Shown here: positions 34,640-46,397 of the stretch, piece after piece
How positions within the stretch are numbered: position 1 is the stretch's first letter
Layout of the letters: the number at the start of each line of letters is the position of its first letter
Assembly: GCA_039090855.1 (NCBI GenBank)
Contig: CM076996.1
Location: forward strand, 51,426,469 to 51,490,468
Reading direction: 5' to 3'
Length of the DNA stretch: 64,000 nt
Source: Macrothele yani
Lineage: Eukaryota; Arthropoda; Arachnida; Araneae; Macrothelidae
Program-made: the position numbers and the translations under genes
The notes under the pieces: model-generated
Database searches by the model: none
What the model saw: the letters and a program-made list of their open reading frames with translations, nothing else
Told to the model about the DNA's origin: nothing

Positions 34640-35160
34640 AAATATCGCTACATGCGATGAAACATACCACGTTTCCACACTTCCAACTGAATGGCGCCGA
34701 GAATTAGCAGGCAAACTGATCAACGTGCGAACGCGAGGTGAGGGTCAGACCACTGCTGACACGTGACTTTTTCGCACCCAGGCCTGTCTTTTCCGTGTGT
34801 TGCGGTTTTGATCTCTAGCCAAGCAGCACGAACGAGAGTGTGAGAGGAGAGTCAGTGGTTAAGGAGTCAGCCAGGACATGTAGATGGTTCTTATTTATTT
34901 ATCTTTTATTCAGGACAGGCGTCCCGGGCACCGCAGAAGAATTTTTTTATATTTATTACTTGTTTTTCGTGAAGTTTTGGGGCTCGAGGCCCTTAAAAGT
35001 ATGTGTTTTAAATTTCTTTTTTAGTTTCGCATCCCACCGCTTTCGAATAGGTTGTCGCCCTTCGCCGTACAGATACTGAGATTTGCAGATTTCAAATGGT
35101 TATTGCAACCACCTTAACATTTTCGGCATTCAACAAGTAGCAAAATAAATTTCATCATTT
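34640..35160. other. Small CpG-bearing stretch, function unknown
   Basis: More CpG and GC than its surroundings (for example 34690-34800 and 35020-35070). An 80-codon plus-strand frame (34840-35079) is rich in Phe/Tyr and resembles no family I know. A weak promoter, first exon or old LTR are all possible; none is demonstrated. Confidence 0.3.
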
Positions 35161-36780
35161 TGTGGATCCTACTTTTTTATATTCAACAATATGTGTGCAA
35201 ACCAGATATTTAAATTTAAAAAAATAATAAAAAGAACAATATCAATGTAGGTTTGAGCTGCATATGGAGGCCAATTATTTAGTGACTAAAACTTTACCAG
35301 AAGTTTGAAGAAAATCAATTTTTCTATATGAGCGCATTTAAAAGTTTGAAAAGTCACTAATTTGTCAGTTACTCCACTCCGAATTAAAAATCAGTCACTA
35401 AAACATGTATCAGGGGAAAAAAGTTATTTATACGAATTTATTTTAGAAGAATCTTTATTATTTCCTACACAAAAATCTTCGCAGTGCAAAAATATTCACT
35501 ACAAAGATTAGTTGAAGTTATCTTTTGATCATTTTGTGAGGAAGTTTTTATAAGAACCACAATGCAACCTCAACTCCCTCTCCTCTGAAAGAAAATCATA
35601 GATTTTAGCTCTTTATCTTCTCTCTCTCTAAACTTTCACTCCATATTATAGTCTTTTTCTTAAGCTTTAAACAAATACCTTTTGGGATAATCACTTATTT
35701 TTATGACAGTTAATACTTCTTTAGATGATTTATCTTTCTTAAGCTTAAAGCAAATACTTCTCTGAGCTAATCATTTTATCTTTATGACAGTTTTCGAGTA
35801 TTTTCTGTACAGACATTTTTCACGAAGCGACTTTATTAAGATATGAGATTTACTTTTTAGGGCTCGCAATGAAATTTTGCTCCGTGCCCCTACAAAAGCT
35901 CCATCATGCTCTGCTTATATTTGTATTGTTGCCTCTCATGTTCAATATTGTATTCATGGTGTTTATATATTTGATTACTTGATTCAAATAAATAGAATAG
36001 CGCCAAAAAGAACAAAACATACCTTTGCAATAGAGATGACTTATTTTTAATGGACATAAATAAATAGTAGAAATAACTTAATTGCTGAATATATGAAGAA
36101 TGATTGAAGGTAATATGAAGAATAATAATTCACTTTGTGAACAAAAGATGCATTCCACAAACCATCTGGTTCTCCGGGTGAGAAGCGAACGTATGTCCTT
36201 CACTTTTAGTCACTTAAAAGAATCACCGAAAAAAGTTTCTTCTTGAAAAAGGAAGAGAATATTTACACCAGGAACATAACCTCTATAAATTCGAGAGTGC
36301 CATTGTCTGCCGAGAAGAAACAGAATAAACACAAACACTTCTAAAAAGATGCATAATCACACGACACTTCAGGCCAGGAACTTCATTCACTTCTGCGTAG
36401 CTTCTTTTTTGTAGAGAGAGAGAGTTGCTGTATGTTTTTTCTGTCCGAGCGCGAGAGAGCTAGTTGCATCGGAGCGCCCTCTCTTGACGTACAAAAATAA
36501 ATAATGTTTAGATTTGAGTTTTTCTTTCCTTTTGGACGTCTGTCAGAGCATAAGTAGTGGTCTTACGCTAACATGTATGTATTCCATTTCTTATGTATAT
36601 TAGATGTGTGTACATTACTTAGATAAAAACTGTTGCTTCGCAAATAGCTGCGTTTCTCTGCTATTCTCCAACAAATACTAAAAATGTTTTCAATTTCACC
36701 AATTTACCCTCACTTAGTCTAGATGTTAAAAGGTAAGAATAACGAGCACTATGTGCCAAGTATTCAACAAGGAATAAAGT

Positions 36781-36888
36781 GCTGCTAATTGATATCTTTG
36801 AGCCTGTAGCAGTAATTTCAGAGATAAAACTGTAATTTCAGAGATGCTGCTAATTGATATCTTTGAGCCTGTAGCAGTAATTTCAGAG
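36781..36888. repeat. 43-bp direct repeat, two copies
   Basis: The sequence starting GCTGCTAATTGATATC at 36781-36823 recurs without change at 36846-36888, a 65-bp spacing. Local tandem duplication. Confidence 0.9.
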
Positions 36889-37404
36889 TCCTTGGCAAGC
36901 ATCTCCAAAATATCTAAGAATTGTAAGAACTTTTTAAGAAACTAGCATGTTGAGCTGTTCAGGTACAAAGAGTTCTGAGGAGTTATTGATGTCATTATTT
37001 CAATAAGTGCATTCAGTTTTGTAATGGACATAATAGTTGGCTCTGGACCTCCATATTAAAAAGTTATTTGGTCTTTGTAAATAAACAGGCCTTTAAAAGC
37101 TTCCAAACTGAATATCAGAAATGCCAAGTTAACTTTCATTTTCTTCAAAATTGTTTGGAGTAAGATGAGCTTGAGTTATTATTAGCGTTGTTCTTAAACT
37201 TATGGCATTTTGATTCAACTTCCATGCAGCTTTTACAAATTCTGAATGAACTTGACCTTCTAAAATACCGAATCCATTTTTTTAAAAATGCATATCGTAC
37301 ACATTTGATTAAATGTGGAAAATCTGAGAAATGCCCTGTGTCCATCAACAGGATGAGTCAACTTGCATTTAGAGTGTCTTGTGCTAATCACACCAATGCC
37401 AAAG

Positions 37405-37451
37405 TTACGGACCTCCATCACCTACTGATTCCACGGACCTCCATCACCTAC
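37405..37451. repeat. 20-bp direct repeat, two copies
   Basis: ACGGACCTCCATCACCTACT occurs twice, 26 bp apart. Confidence 0.85.
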
Positions 37452-38104
37452 TATACCATCCATAAATAATCCAACTTTTTCAGTTAATATTATTGCTTCG
37501 GTTAAAAATTCACTGAGCATATCCAAAGCCATCTCGAGTACTAGAGACCTAAGCCTAGGCGATTTTTCCGTTTGTGACGTCAGCAACCGGGTCATAACAA
37601 ACCAAAGCCGCTATGACTGAAACCGAGAAACAGTGTGTTCGGCGTGTGTCTTATACTGTAAGTACTGAAGACTTAATGCGCGATATGAGAATTCGAAGAG
37701 AAGTTAGTATTTCTATTTATTTAGATTGCATATTTTTTATGAATTAATGAACCATTTTTTTGCAAACGTAATAGTTCCCGCGAAACTAAGTAGGTTTAAG
37801 AAACGTTGCACGTATCATTAGGCTTAAGCAACGTTTCATGTATCATTAAGCTTAGCAATTTTTTATTAATCGTTATGCGTTGTTGTTGTTTTTTGTCCAG
37901 TACGGTTTCCTTACTTTGTACAAAATATTTAGAAATGTGCTTTTCCGACGTCATGCTGAAATAAAAGAAATATGTATGAGTCACACATTGTGTTGCTGAA
38001 AGAATCGAATTACCATATCAATAACGGCAATTTTAATGCAATGCATGGAACGTTCCTCATTAACTAATCTAAAGTTTTTAAGTTTTGCCTTTTTTTCTCT
38101 TTAA

Positions 38105-38543
38105 GGTGGTTCCACCTAAAATCTCTGCCCTATGTTTCCAATGGTAAAATTTCTTTACATATTTTCTTCGTAATTAATGTATTCCCAAGGATGAAAATGT
38201 GCACATCGATAAAACTAACTTTAAGTTGTAGCATGGGATACTTAATATTTTGCTAAAACATAACCATAATTAAGCAATCCAACCTTTGTTTGTCTACTGA
38301 CGCCATCAGTGTACAGGCTGAGCCATCTATTAACAGGTCTGAACATTACTCAAACAAAAATGATTGATTTTTAATATGATTATGGTTATGTTTTAGCAAG
38401 TATTAAGTATCACAGGCTATAACTTAAAGTTAGTTTTATCGATGTGCAAATTTTCATCCTTGAGAATGCATTAATTGCAAAGTAAATATGAAAAGAAGTT
38501 TTACCATTGGGAACACAAGGCAAAGATTTTAGGTGGAACCACC
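38105..38543. mobile_element. TTAA-type MITE, diverged member
   Basis: Left end after TTAA (38101-38104) reads GGTGGTTCCACCTAAAATC and the right end is its complement ending at 38543. Internal arms (AACATAACCATAATTA) match the copies at 21703 and 60537. TTAA is not kept on the right side, where a hAT-like end begins. Confidence 0.85.
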
Positions 38544-38600
38544 AGGGGCGGATTGGCCCACCGGGACACCGGGACATTTCCCGGTGGGCCCCTTCCGTAT
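38544..38600. other. hAT-like terminus with GC-rich hairpin
   Basis: Begins CAGGGGCGGATTGG, a form of the hAT terminal consensus, followed by an inverted repeat (GGCCCACCGGG against CCCGGTGGGCC). I did not find the other end; possibly a fragment that truncated the neighbouring MITE. Confidence 0.45.
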
Positions 38601-39250
38601 ATTTTGTCTCTTTCTTTCTTACTTTCTTAAAAAAATTCAGTTTAGTTGTTTTAAACACACAACTGAATCACAACACTTTTTTATAAACGAAATACACATA
38701 ATGTAATTATAACAAGCGGGGAAGGGGGGACTTTTATTTTGCATTGGGAAAAAACCCTTACCAGGCAACTGCTAGAATCCTTACTAGAATAGATGGGCCA
38801 TGTGGGTTTGCGAACTTCTGGGTTCACTTAGTAGCTGAGGAACGAGAATGTATGTACCGTATGTTGCGGGTGGGCGGAGGTGTGTACAAGATGTTTTATA
38901 TATTCCCCAAGGAAGGGGGTTTATAGTTGATTTTACTCCCGTTGGTTGTTGGAGGCGTTACTGCTGTGCTCATAAGAGCTGAGTTCTGGCTCAATTTTAA
39001 GAGCCCGAGCCCGTCCGAGCCCGAATTTTATATTGCAAAATAGAGTCCGGGCTCGAATGAGCCCGAAAACTATGATTCATATGTTTAGCCATTACAAAAA
39101 TCCTCTTTCAAACTTCTACTCCTTTCTCAACTGCGGAGTGGGGAAGGTATGTCTATCTATTTCTATAGTTTCTTGGACCATTCATTTCATCCTGAAATGT
39201 TTCGAGGGACCCGGCATCAGGAAAAATCGGGAGGCACAACAATCTAAGTA

Positions 39251-40794
39251 CACTGGCGTTCAAAAATTAAGGACGAGACGGTTTTTCGAATGTAACGTCG
39301 TGCAGAAGTGCTCCACATCAACATAAATTATACCATAAGATCCCCAAGATGTAAGAATATGGGACAAGTGAGCAAAACCGTCGAAACAAGGAATCAAAAT
39401 GATACAATGGCACTTTATTGAAAACGTAGCTTCGAGCACAACAGGACAGAAGACAGAAACGTCCAGGTGACAGGCGGCTGCCAAGAAAAATCCAGTCTTT
39501 AGTAGGGATATGATCACCCCTGACTGCGTTGCAGGATTTACAACGTCTGTCCATGCTGAGGACGGGGTTGTCAAGGAGCGGCCCATTCCTCTTGTAGCGC
39601 CAATCGCAGCTGCGGAATCGTTGCTGGTGGCTGGTGACGTGCTGCAAAGCGTCTCCCGAGAAGGTCCGACACGTGTTCGATTGGATTTAGGTCCCGGAAC
39701 ATTGCGGGCCAGTGCATGCGTTGAATATCTTCACTCTACAACAGCTCTGCGACAGCCACTGTACGATGAGGTGTAGCGTTGTCGTCCATGAAGAGGAACT
39801 CAGGACCCACCGCGCCTCTAAACAGACGCGCGTGAGGCAGGAGAACCTCTGTACAATAGCGGACACCATGACTGAACCTCCTTGGAAGATGTGGAGGTCA
39901 GTACGGCTACCATGCATGATACCGCCCCAAACGAGAACTCCGCCCTCACCTCTAAACCGGTCCCTTTCGATGATGTTGGATGTGTGATTGCGTGTTCCCT
40001 GCTCTCTCCAGATATGTATACGTCCATAATCGCTCGTCAGACTAAATCGGCTCTCATCCGTAAAGAGAACTCGACCCCATTGCTGATTTGTCCAGTTCGT
40101 TTGTTCCTGGTACCACAGAAACCGCCGTCTCCGATGAGCAGGCGTTAATGGCACACACCGTACTGGTCGTCGTGCAAATAGACCACCTTGGTGCAGCCTC
40201 CTGGCCACGGTAAAACGTGATAACAGACGTCCAGTTGTCTGTTGCATGTGCCTTGCGATTTCTCCCGCTGTCTGCCGTCTGTCTCTTCTCGCCAGTAGGA
40301 CAATACACCGGTCGTCCGCCGCGGTGGTTGCTCGTGGACGACCACTGCTAAACTCTCGGACAGCTGTTCCTGTCGTTTGAAATGCTCTCCAAACTCGTGA
40401 AACGATGCTGTGAGCGATCCCGAACTCCTCTGCCACACTAGTCACACTTCGACCTTCTTCCAACTTCCAAATGACGCGAACTCGGGTAAAGTCATCCAGA
40501 TGTCGTCTACTGGATTGCTTGTTGGCCACATCACACGGTGGCAGCAACTCGACGTCGTTCAAACCGATGTACACCGTGCAATAGCTTTAACCGAATTGCT
40601 GAGCGTACACCGCCCGTGTGCTTTATACCCTTCCGACCCCCACCCCCACCCCCTACGCCATGCTGCATATATGCGCATGCCCTACAGTACCGGACGCTAG
40701 TCTATCTCCTGAGTGGTCTTTCGGTTCTTTCTGCCTGCTCGTTCTGCTGTTATGCTAATTTCTCCTCTTCGTCCTTAATGTTTGCGCACCAGTG
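39251..40794 (-). mobile_element. Tc1-like element nested in transposon B
   Basis: Terminal repeats begin CACTGG(C/T)G and share CATTAAGGACGA-type sequence; TA at 39249-39250 and 40795-40796. Length 1,544 bp. Younger than element B. Confidence 0.93.
39500..40574 (-). pseudogene. Tc1-like transposase with two frameshifts
   Basis: The first frame (40574-~39850) carries the helix-turn-helix pair (LDDFTRVRVIWKLEEGRS, EFGIAHSIVSRVW), a GRPR hook and the first Asp (FTDESRF). A frameshift then moves to a frame with the second Asp (FLFMDDNATPH) and the Glu (LNPIEHVSD), spaced 34 residues (DD34E). A second shift near 39570 precedes the C-terminus (LSMDRRCKSCNAVRGDHIP). Same family as 16821-17640 but better preserved: all three catalytic residues remain. 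Confidence 0.88.
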
Positions 40795-41700
40795 TATGTT
40801 AACAGCATTGGGGTGGGGGCTGAACAGGGCTAAAAAAATTTCACTACTTTAGTTAAAGTAGTGAAAATACTCACCTATGTTTGATGAAGTTGCAGAACAA
40901 TGCAAGATAATGGTCATTACGGAATGTAATATCCACTATATGACAAAACAGAATTCAAATTGAAAGCTAATAATATCAATTACTTATTTTGAAATAGCTG
41001 TAACATTATTTGCGCTGGTGTGCATATATGATCCCTTTCCCTCGAAATGCCGCCTACTCTCCTTGTGATAACTGACAAATGCTGCAGATGAAGGCATTTA
41101 CGGAGATATCATTTCAACATGAAGTTGCAAAATGTTTTGTTTACGTTATTTAGTAAGGCGTCTTTACATAACCGCTGCATAAAAGTATGTTTTGTAATTG
41201 AAGCACATACGAATATATGATCACTAAATGAAGAATCTGTTCGCCACGACTTTTAAAAATCTTTAAATTTCTAACGGTGAATCCCCTTAACTTACTTAAA
41301 TGAAATAAAATATAGTTTGTTAAAAAAAAACGCATTGTGCCTACTGTAATACCGGTGAATTTGTGCAAAACAACAACCCATTTATGCAAAAAGAAAATGT
41401 TAAAGCTCTTTTATATCTGAATTAGTTTGTAGATATGAAGTAATCACGGAATCAATCGCTCCCATGGCTCATAAAGTGCTTGCGTTTTGATTTTTACCAA
41501 ATGTTTTGCTTTTACCGAAATTTATAACTTTTTTCCACTGATGCTGTGAAGATACAGAAAATTAGAATCCTGATATCGCCTCGCTGTAACCTCGCTGCAA
41601 GCGAAGATGGCAGTCACGGCAGCGTTTGTTATGACCTGAGTGGTGACGCCACGAATCCGAGACTAAGGCCTGTTAGTCATCGAGACGGCTTTGGCATATC

Positions 41701-43138
41701 CCTTTCATATTAGCATATCCTTTCATATTACTTTTTGTGGCAAATACTGCTAAAATTTGGGTCCAATCCCTAACAAATGGCTGAAATAGAAATATACCAA
41801 ACTATGATAACATAACTCAAGCTTTTTTCTAGGGAAAGGGGTAAACGATCGATAATCAACATATCCCTGAACGGTCCCTCTCGACTTTAGTTGCAGATGT
41901 TCAGAAAGTTTCATTTCATAAAAAACTATGCAATCATGCCTTTTGAAAAAACTTAATTATTGAGTTCTACCTTTCAAAGTGTCAAACCTTTTTTTTTTAT
42001 TAAAAATATAACTAGCTTGATATGATTTTAAATATTTTCCCAGACAGGTTCGACTTGGGAAAACAAGTAATTTGTTTAACCTCATATTCTCATAGAGCTG
42101 GGGAGTCTTCATTCTCATCATAATGCATTGTAATAACAACCAACTGCTCTCATACCTCATACCTTTTACATTCTTCTGCTCTGAAGCTGAAATGCATTCA
42201 CAGGCTAATTCACAGGCTAATTGTTGTTTATGGGGGAAAATTCAACTTATTCGTCGAGTTATTGGATGTATATTTAAGGTGACCAGATTTTTGAGAACGA
42301 AATTGAGGATAAAATAACACTTTGTTCACAACTTCAATGCAAAATTGAGAACAATTTCGTTTCAAATGAGGACATAATTGAGCACTCTGACACATTACGG
42401 TAAAAACAAAAATTAACAAAGAATATCATAACCTGTATCGTAATTGTCCAGTTTCATGGGAAAACATCCGATGAATCTGAAGGTTGATTTTCCTGTGAGT
42501 AAGTATAAAACAGCAATAAAATGCTATCATGCAGAATATTACTACTGATAAATTTTAAATGTTACTCAAAGGGGCAGTATATGCAAACAAAACTGTATTT
42601 CCATTTTGCACCGAAATTTCATTGCGATTCTATACAAAAAAAATATCTGAAGCCCGAAAATTACTATACACTAAGCGGACAGAAATCATGGGATACATGT
42701 ATGCTATCTTTATGAGAAGAGATATTCCAAGTCCAATAACTTCACTTGAAGAAACAGTTTAATGAAAAAATGTTCTGAACAAAAGTTGTGGAACTCTCAA
42801 TGGAATCTACCAAACGCTACCAAATTTAGCATAAATTACTTATTTAATTGCAACAAAGTGGATACTGAAAAAAATGAGATTTATTCCCCATCCTATAAAT
42901 ATTTTAGTTAAGTTCAGTTAAATCAGAATTCAGAAACGAAATAACACCACCATTATAAAGACGACTTTGTTTGATGCTGACGCTCGTGATTATGATATCC
43001 CGACTTCTCTGAGAATTCCGAAAGTTTGATTTTTTTTTAATTGCCACTATTTCAATTTTGGAAGAAAATTTCAAAAAGTGAGGACAAAAAACCAGAAATT
43101 GTGAACATTTGACATCCTCAATCAGTTTTTACCGAATT
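41701..43138. other. Gene-free stretch with an unidentified repeat end
   Basis: AT-rich. The motif TTAAGGTGACCAGAT near 42276 is shared, with following sequence (TTG.GAAC..GATTGAGGA), with 17835-17875, so a dispersed repeat starts here. An 18-bp tandem copy (GCATATCC.TTTCATATTA) borders element B at 41694-41730. Confidence 0.45.
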
Positions 43139-43196
43139 TTTTTTTCGGTTCGATTCGAGGGTTAACGACCACCGTGAGCAACTCAATTGGCTATAC
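43139..43196 (-). repeat. SINE 3'-end fragment
   Basis: Only the tail half is present (GGTTAACGACCACCGTGAGC to CTATA). Confidence 0.8.
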
Positions 43197-43224
43197 CGGG
43201 GCCGCCGGGACTCCTCTCTATGTT

Positions 43225-45967
43225 CAGTGGCGTGCCGTGAACTTTCTAGGCAGGCATGCAAAAAAAAAAAAAAAAGACCCACCTCATTTGTAGCGAAATT
43301 CCGTCCTGTGATCCTTTTTCATGAATTCTTCCGTTACTTCTTCATAAAACGTAGGCCTTGACATCAAAGTCTTCAGGAGAACCTTTTTAATTGTCATTAA
43401 AGACAGTCCAAATAATCTGTCTTGTCCCTGTGTACTGCGGGAATATGTTTTTATTCTTTTAAGAGCGGAAAACGATCTCTCGACGGAAGCCGTGGAATAA
43501 GGGATTGTCACAATTAAATGGCACAACTTATTTAGTTCCGTCAAGCATTCATCCAAACCAAGCTCGTACAAAGATTTGAACAATTTACAGACCGTTTTAC
43601 TGCTTAATTCTGGGGAAGAGTAAAGAACATTTCATTCACTTTTTAACCTTGTGAAATCAAAGCGTGTGGGATACGTTTCTTTGAGTGAATTCAAGCTCTC
43701 TTCGGGAAACTTAAGCTGGAAGATCTTAGACTTTTCTGCGTTAATGAGCTCCACGAACTTTATTTTATCGAATGATGAAAATCTGCTTTTCATCTGATCG
43801 CTAATAACGTCAATTATTTCTGCGAGCAAACGTTTCCAGGGATCCGCAGATGTATTTTTGAAAGAAGTTAATCTAATCTTTTTCAACGGAGGATGAGAGA
43901 AAGTGGGGCACAGGGATTCACATTCTTCTAGATATTTTTTCTTGGAAGCCCGCTTTTTTGAGATATATTCCACTGTGCTCTTGATATGCTGCACACAGAA
44001 TCCAATATCAAGATTTCTTGACTGCAATATTTCAAACAAAATTTCCGTTAAGCTGAAAACATCATGAAATACACAAAGGATGAAGATGAACTCTGTATCT
44101 TTTAGCTTGTGCAAGTACCCTTCAGCAGATAAATATGTTTCCCCATCAATTTTTTCAGGGCTTTCAAGAATTGTTTCAAAATATTTCACGAGAGAATGAT
44201 ATTGCTGCCTTACTGTGAACATGATTCTTGACTTGAAGTTCCATCTCACTGTAGATCCTGTGGGTAATCTGCGATTAACAATATTTCGCAAAAGTTCGCT
44301 TCGAGATGAAGATCTGGAAAAAGGATGATAGATCATCAAGTGTCAGGAAAAAATGTGACATTCTTTAATATTTTGAGCGGAGAATGATAACACGAGGTTC
44401 ATATTATGCGCATAGCAGTGAACGAACATTGCATCTGGAAACAGCTGCCGTACTCTGGTTTGCAATCCTGTTAATTCTCCTGTCATAACAGCTGCCCCGT
44501 CCTAAGTTTGAGCTATTAATTTAGCAGCACATTTGTGAGTCCCGACAAAGGATTTCACGTGAAAGAACAGTTCTTCCGCAGTTTTTCCACTGCTTACATC
44601 GGAAAAGCCGAGAAATCGTTCGACTACTTCGGCATCTTCGGTTGTATATCTCAGTACTGTAGATAACTGAGATTTCTTAGAAATGTCAAAAGTTTCATCC
44701 ATCATGATAGCTGTAAAGTAAGAATTATCAATTTCTTTGTAGATGTGGGTTAGCATTCTTTGCTGAACAGCATCGATTAAGTCGTTTTGAATTCTGTTGA
44801 ATTGGTCTGAAAATACCGTAGAGGAATCCAGGTGCTGCTTCCGTAAGGGATCAAATTCACTAATCAGATTCAAAGTTTCTACACAATTGCCTCGATTTAA
44901 TGATGTTTCCGATTCGTCATGTCCACGAAAAGCCAGTTCTTGAATAGCTAAATGACACACGACACGAATAAACCTTTGCAAAACATTGCGATTTTGTTGC
45001 ACCTTTTCATTAAGTTTTGTGACAGACATATTCTTCTGTTGATCCAATAAGCAATCGATTCTCACGGAGCCAAATGTCTTCAATTTTATGCAAGCCCGCA
45101 AGTGCTGCTCAGAACCTTCGTGGCGTTTCATGGCATTATGCAAATTATTTAAGTCCGCAAAACCAGTTTTGTTCCAAACGATTTTCTCATGGCAAAATAA
45201 CAAACAAGGCAAACAGTACAGCTTTTGATGTTTTGAACTACCACAAATCCATTCTGTTTCGTAAATGGAAGCGTTGAAATGTCGTTCGTATGTTTTATCT
45301 CCTTTCTTAAACGACGATGTTAAGCGACTCAATTTTGGTGTTGGCCTTCCGTTGCTAACACACTCCGATTTTTCCCCAAAACTCAGGGAATCGAAAGACT
45401 TATTCATTAATTTTTCAACATCATCCTCCACTTCATTTGCCATTGCTTTCCCTTTGTTCACTTAAACCAACGAATATGGAAAAAACACCTGAGAATGTTA
45501 CAGACGTTACTACACGAAACACCTCTCGAAGCGATACACACAGTGAATAGAGAGTTACAGGCAAAAGAAATAATGCTTCTCATTGGTGGATGCAACAGCG
45601 GCATTCGCATTTTGACCAGTCGTATGACCGGTTTCCCACAGCTGTTGACATTACGCCGAAGCCTCTACTGAAGTGGGAATTTGCAAGGTGAACAACGCGA
45701 AACCACCTTGAAAGCCGGTTTCCTTAACGAAAGAGCTGGAGGTCACGGGCATTCGCGGTGTGAGGTCACAGGCAGAGGCAACTCCGATTTTGCATTTGAC
45801 GGTACTGTTCCGAACTTCCGAATGAAAACAAAAATGTACATTTTGTTTTTGAATTAAACTCTTTCAAAACCATTGGCATATAGTTTACATTTTCGCACAC
45901 AATTTTTTTTCGTATAATTATTAGGGCATGCAATGCATGCGTTGCATACAACGACCGCACGCCACTG
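43225..45967 (-). mobile_element. Complete hAT element
   Basis: Ends CAGTGGCGTGCCGTG and, in reverse, CAGTGGCGTGCGGTC. The exact 8-bp duplication TCTATGTT lies at 43217-43224 and 45968-45975. Length 2,743 bp with one transposase gene filling it. Termini and target size are diagnostic for hAT. Confidence 0.95.
43284..45461 (-). pseudogene. ZMYM1-like hAT transposase, lightly damaged
   Basis: About 700 codons in order: TTF-type zinc finger (~60-130; WICGSSKHQKLYCLPCLLFC ... H), a DUF4371-type region (LAFRGHDESETSLNRGNCVE), the catalytic Asp in MMDETFD, and the C-terminal hAT dimerisation block (IPYSTASVERSFSALKRIKT). Lesions: an in-frame TAG at 44500-44502 next to DGAAVM, one frameshift near 44350, and an in-frame TGA at 43632. 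Intact ends, an exact target duplication and only three lesions suggest recent loss of function. Confidence 0.9.
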
Positions 45968-46076
45968 TCTATGTTTACGGGCCTGGCCACTGGTTTAAGA
46001 ACTTGCTTGTAACGTCAAGCTAAGCGACGGGCACCGTCCATGGGTAACTGAAGACATTGTAAAAATAATCATTATT

Positions 46077-46397
46077 TACTGAAACGATGATAGTTTTCCG
46101 TCTTTATCACGATTTAATGATTCAAAGATGAGAAATATATACAATTAAAACCATGAGCACTTTCGAGGCAGCGGCTGCCTCTTCTTCAGATGTAATAAAT
46201 AGAGACACATTTAATCTATATATAATATAGATCATTGCATTGTGGGAAGTATGGTAAGTAATTAGCCTATAGTAATCTACATGCGCCGAAATGTTGCGTA
46301 TACTGTTGGCCCAATGGTCTGTTAAGAAATCATGGAAATATATTATAGAAATAAGAAATGGTGTAGGGTGGGGTGAACATTCAATTTTAAGTTTATA
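46077..46397 (-). repeat. Penelope pseudo-LTR, copy 1 (321 bp)
   Basis: Directly follows the stop codon of the main copy. Same length as the pseudo-LTRs at 49113-49433 and 51321-51641, with few substitutions. Carries the hammerhead motif at 46151-46192. Confidence 0.9.
46151..46192 (-). ncRNA. Hammerhead ribozyme motif, intact core
   Basis: Minus strand: CAT, then the core CTGAAGA (46189-46183; fits CUGANGA), stem II GAGGCAG/CTGCCTC closed by a CCG loop, then GAAA (46164-46161), a minimal stem III AGTGCT, the cleavage base C, and ATG pairing with CAT to start stem I. This is a type I hammerhead with a very short stem III, as known from Penelope-like elements. Activity not shown. Confidence 0.8.

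Larger units (their letters stand above)
35161..37516. other. Gene-free AT-rich stretch
   Basis: No supported coding frame or transposon end. Contains a short (GA)n run near 36413 and the 43-bp direct repeat annotated at 36781. Confidence 0.4.
37524..41693. mobile_element. Non-autonomous DNA transposon B, 7-bp target duplication
   Basis: Left end CAAAGCCATCTCGA, right end the same in reverse (CAAAGCCGTCTCGA from 41693), with further matches inward (GTGACGTCA, GGTCATAACAAA). The exact 7-bp sequence GCATATC flanks it (37517-37523 and 41694-41700). The 4,170 bp include a TTAA-type MITE and a Tc1 element; no transposase of its own is seen. At positions 19-27 from the right end it has TAACAGGCC, as element A does. 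Confidence 0.8.

Noticed and set aside
34840..35079. 79-codon frame in the small CpG-bearing stretch
   Set aside because: Low-complexity Phe/Tyr-rich product, no homology recognised, no supporting context.
37524..41693. Calling transposon B a hAT element from its CAAAG terminus
   Set aside because: The terminus fits, but the flanking duplication is 7 bp, not 8, and its subterminal sequence matches element A, whose terminus CATCA does not fit hAT.
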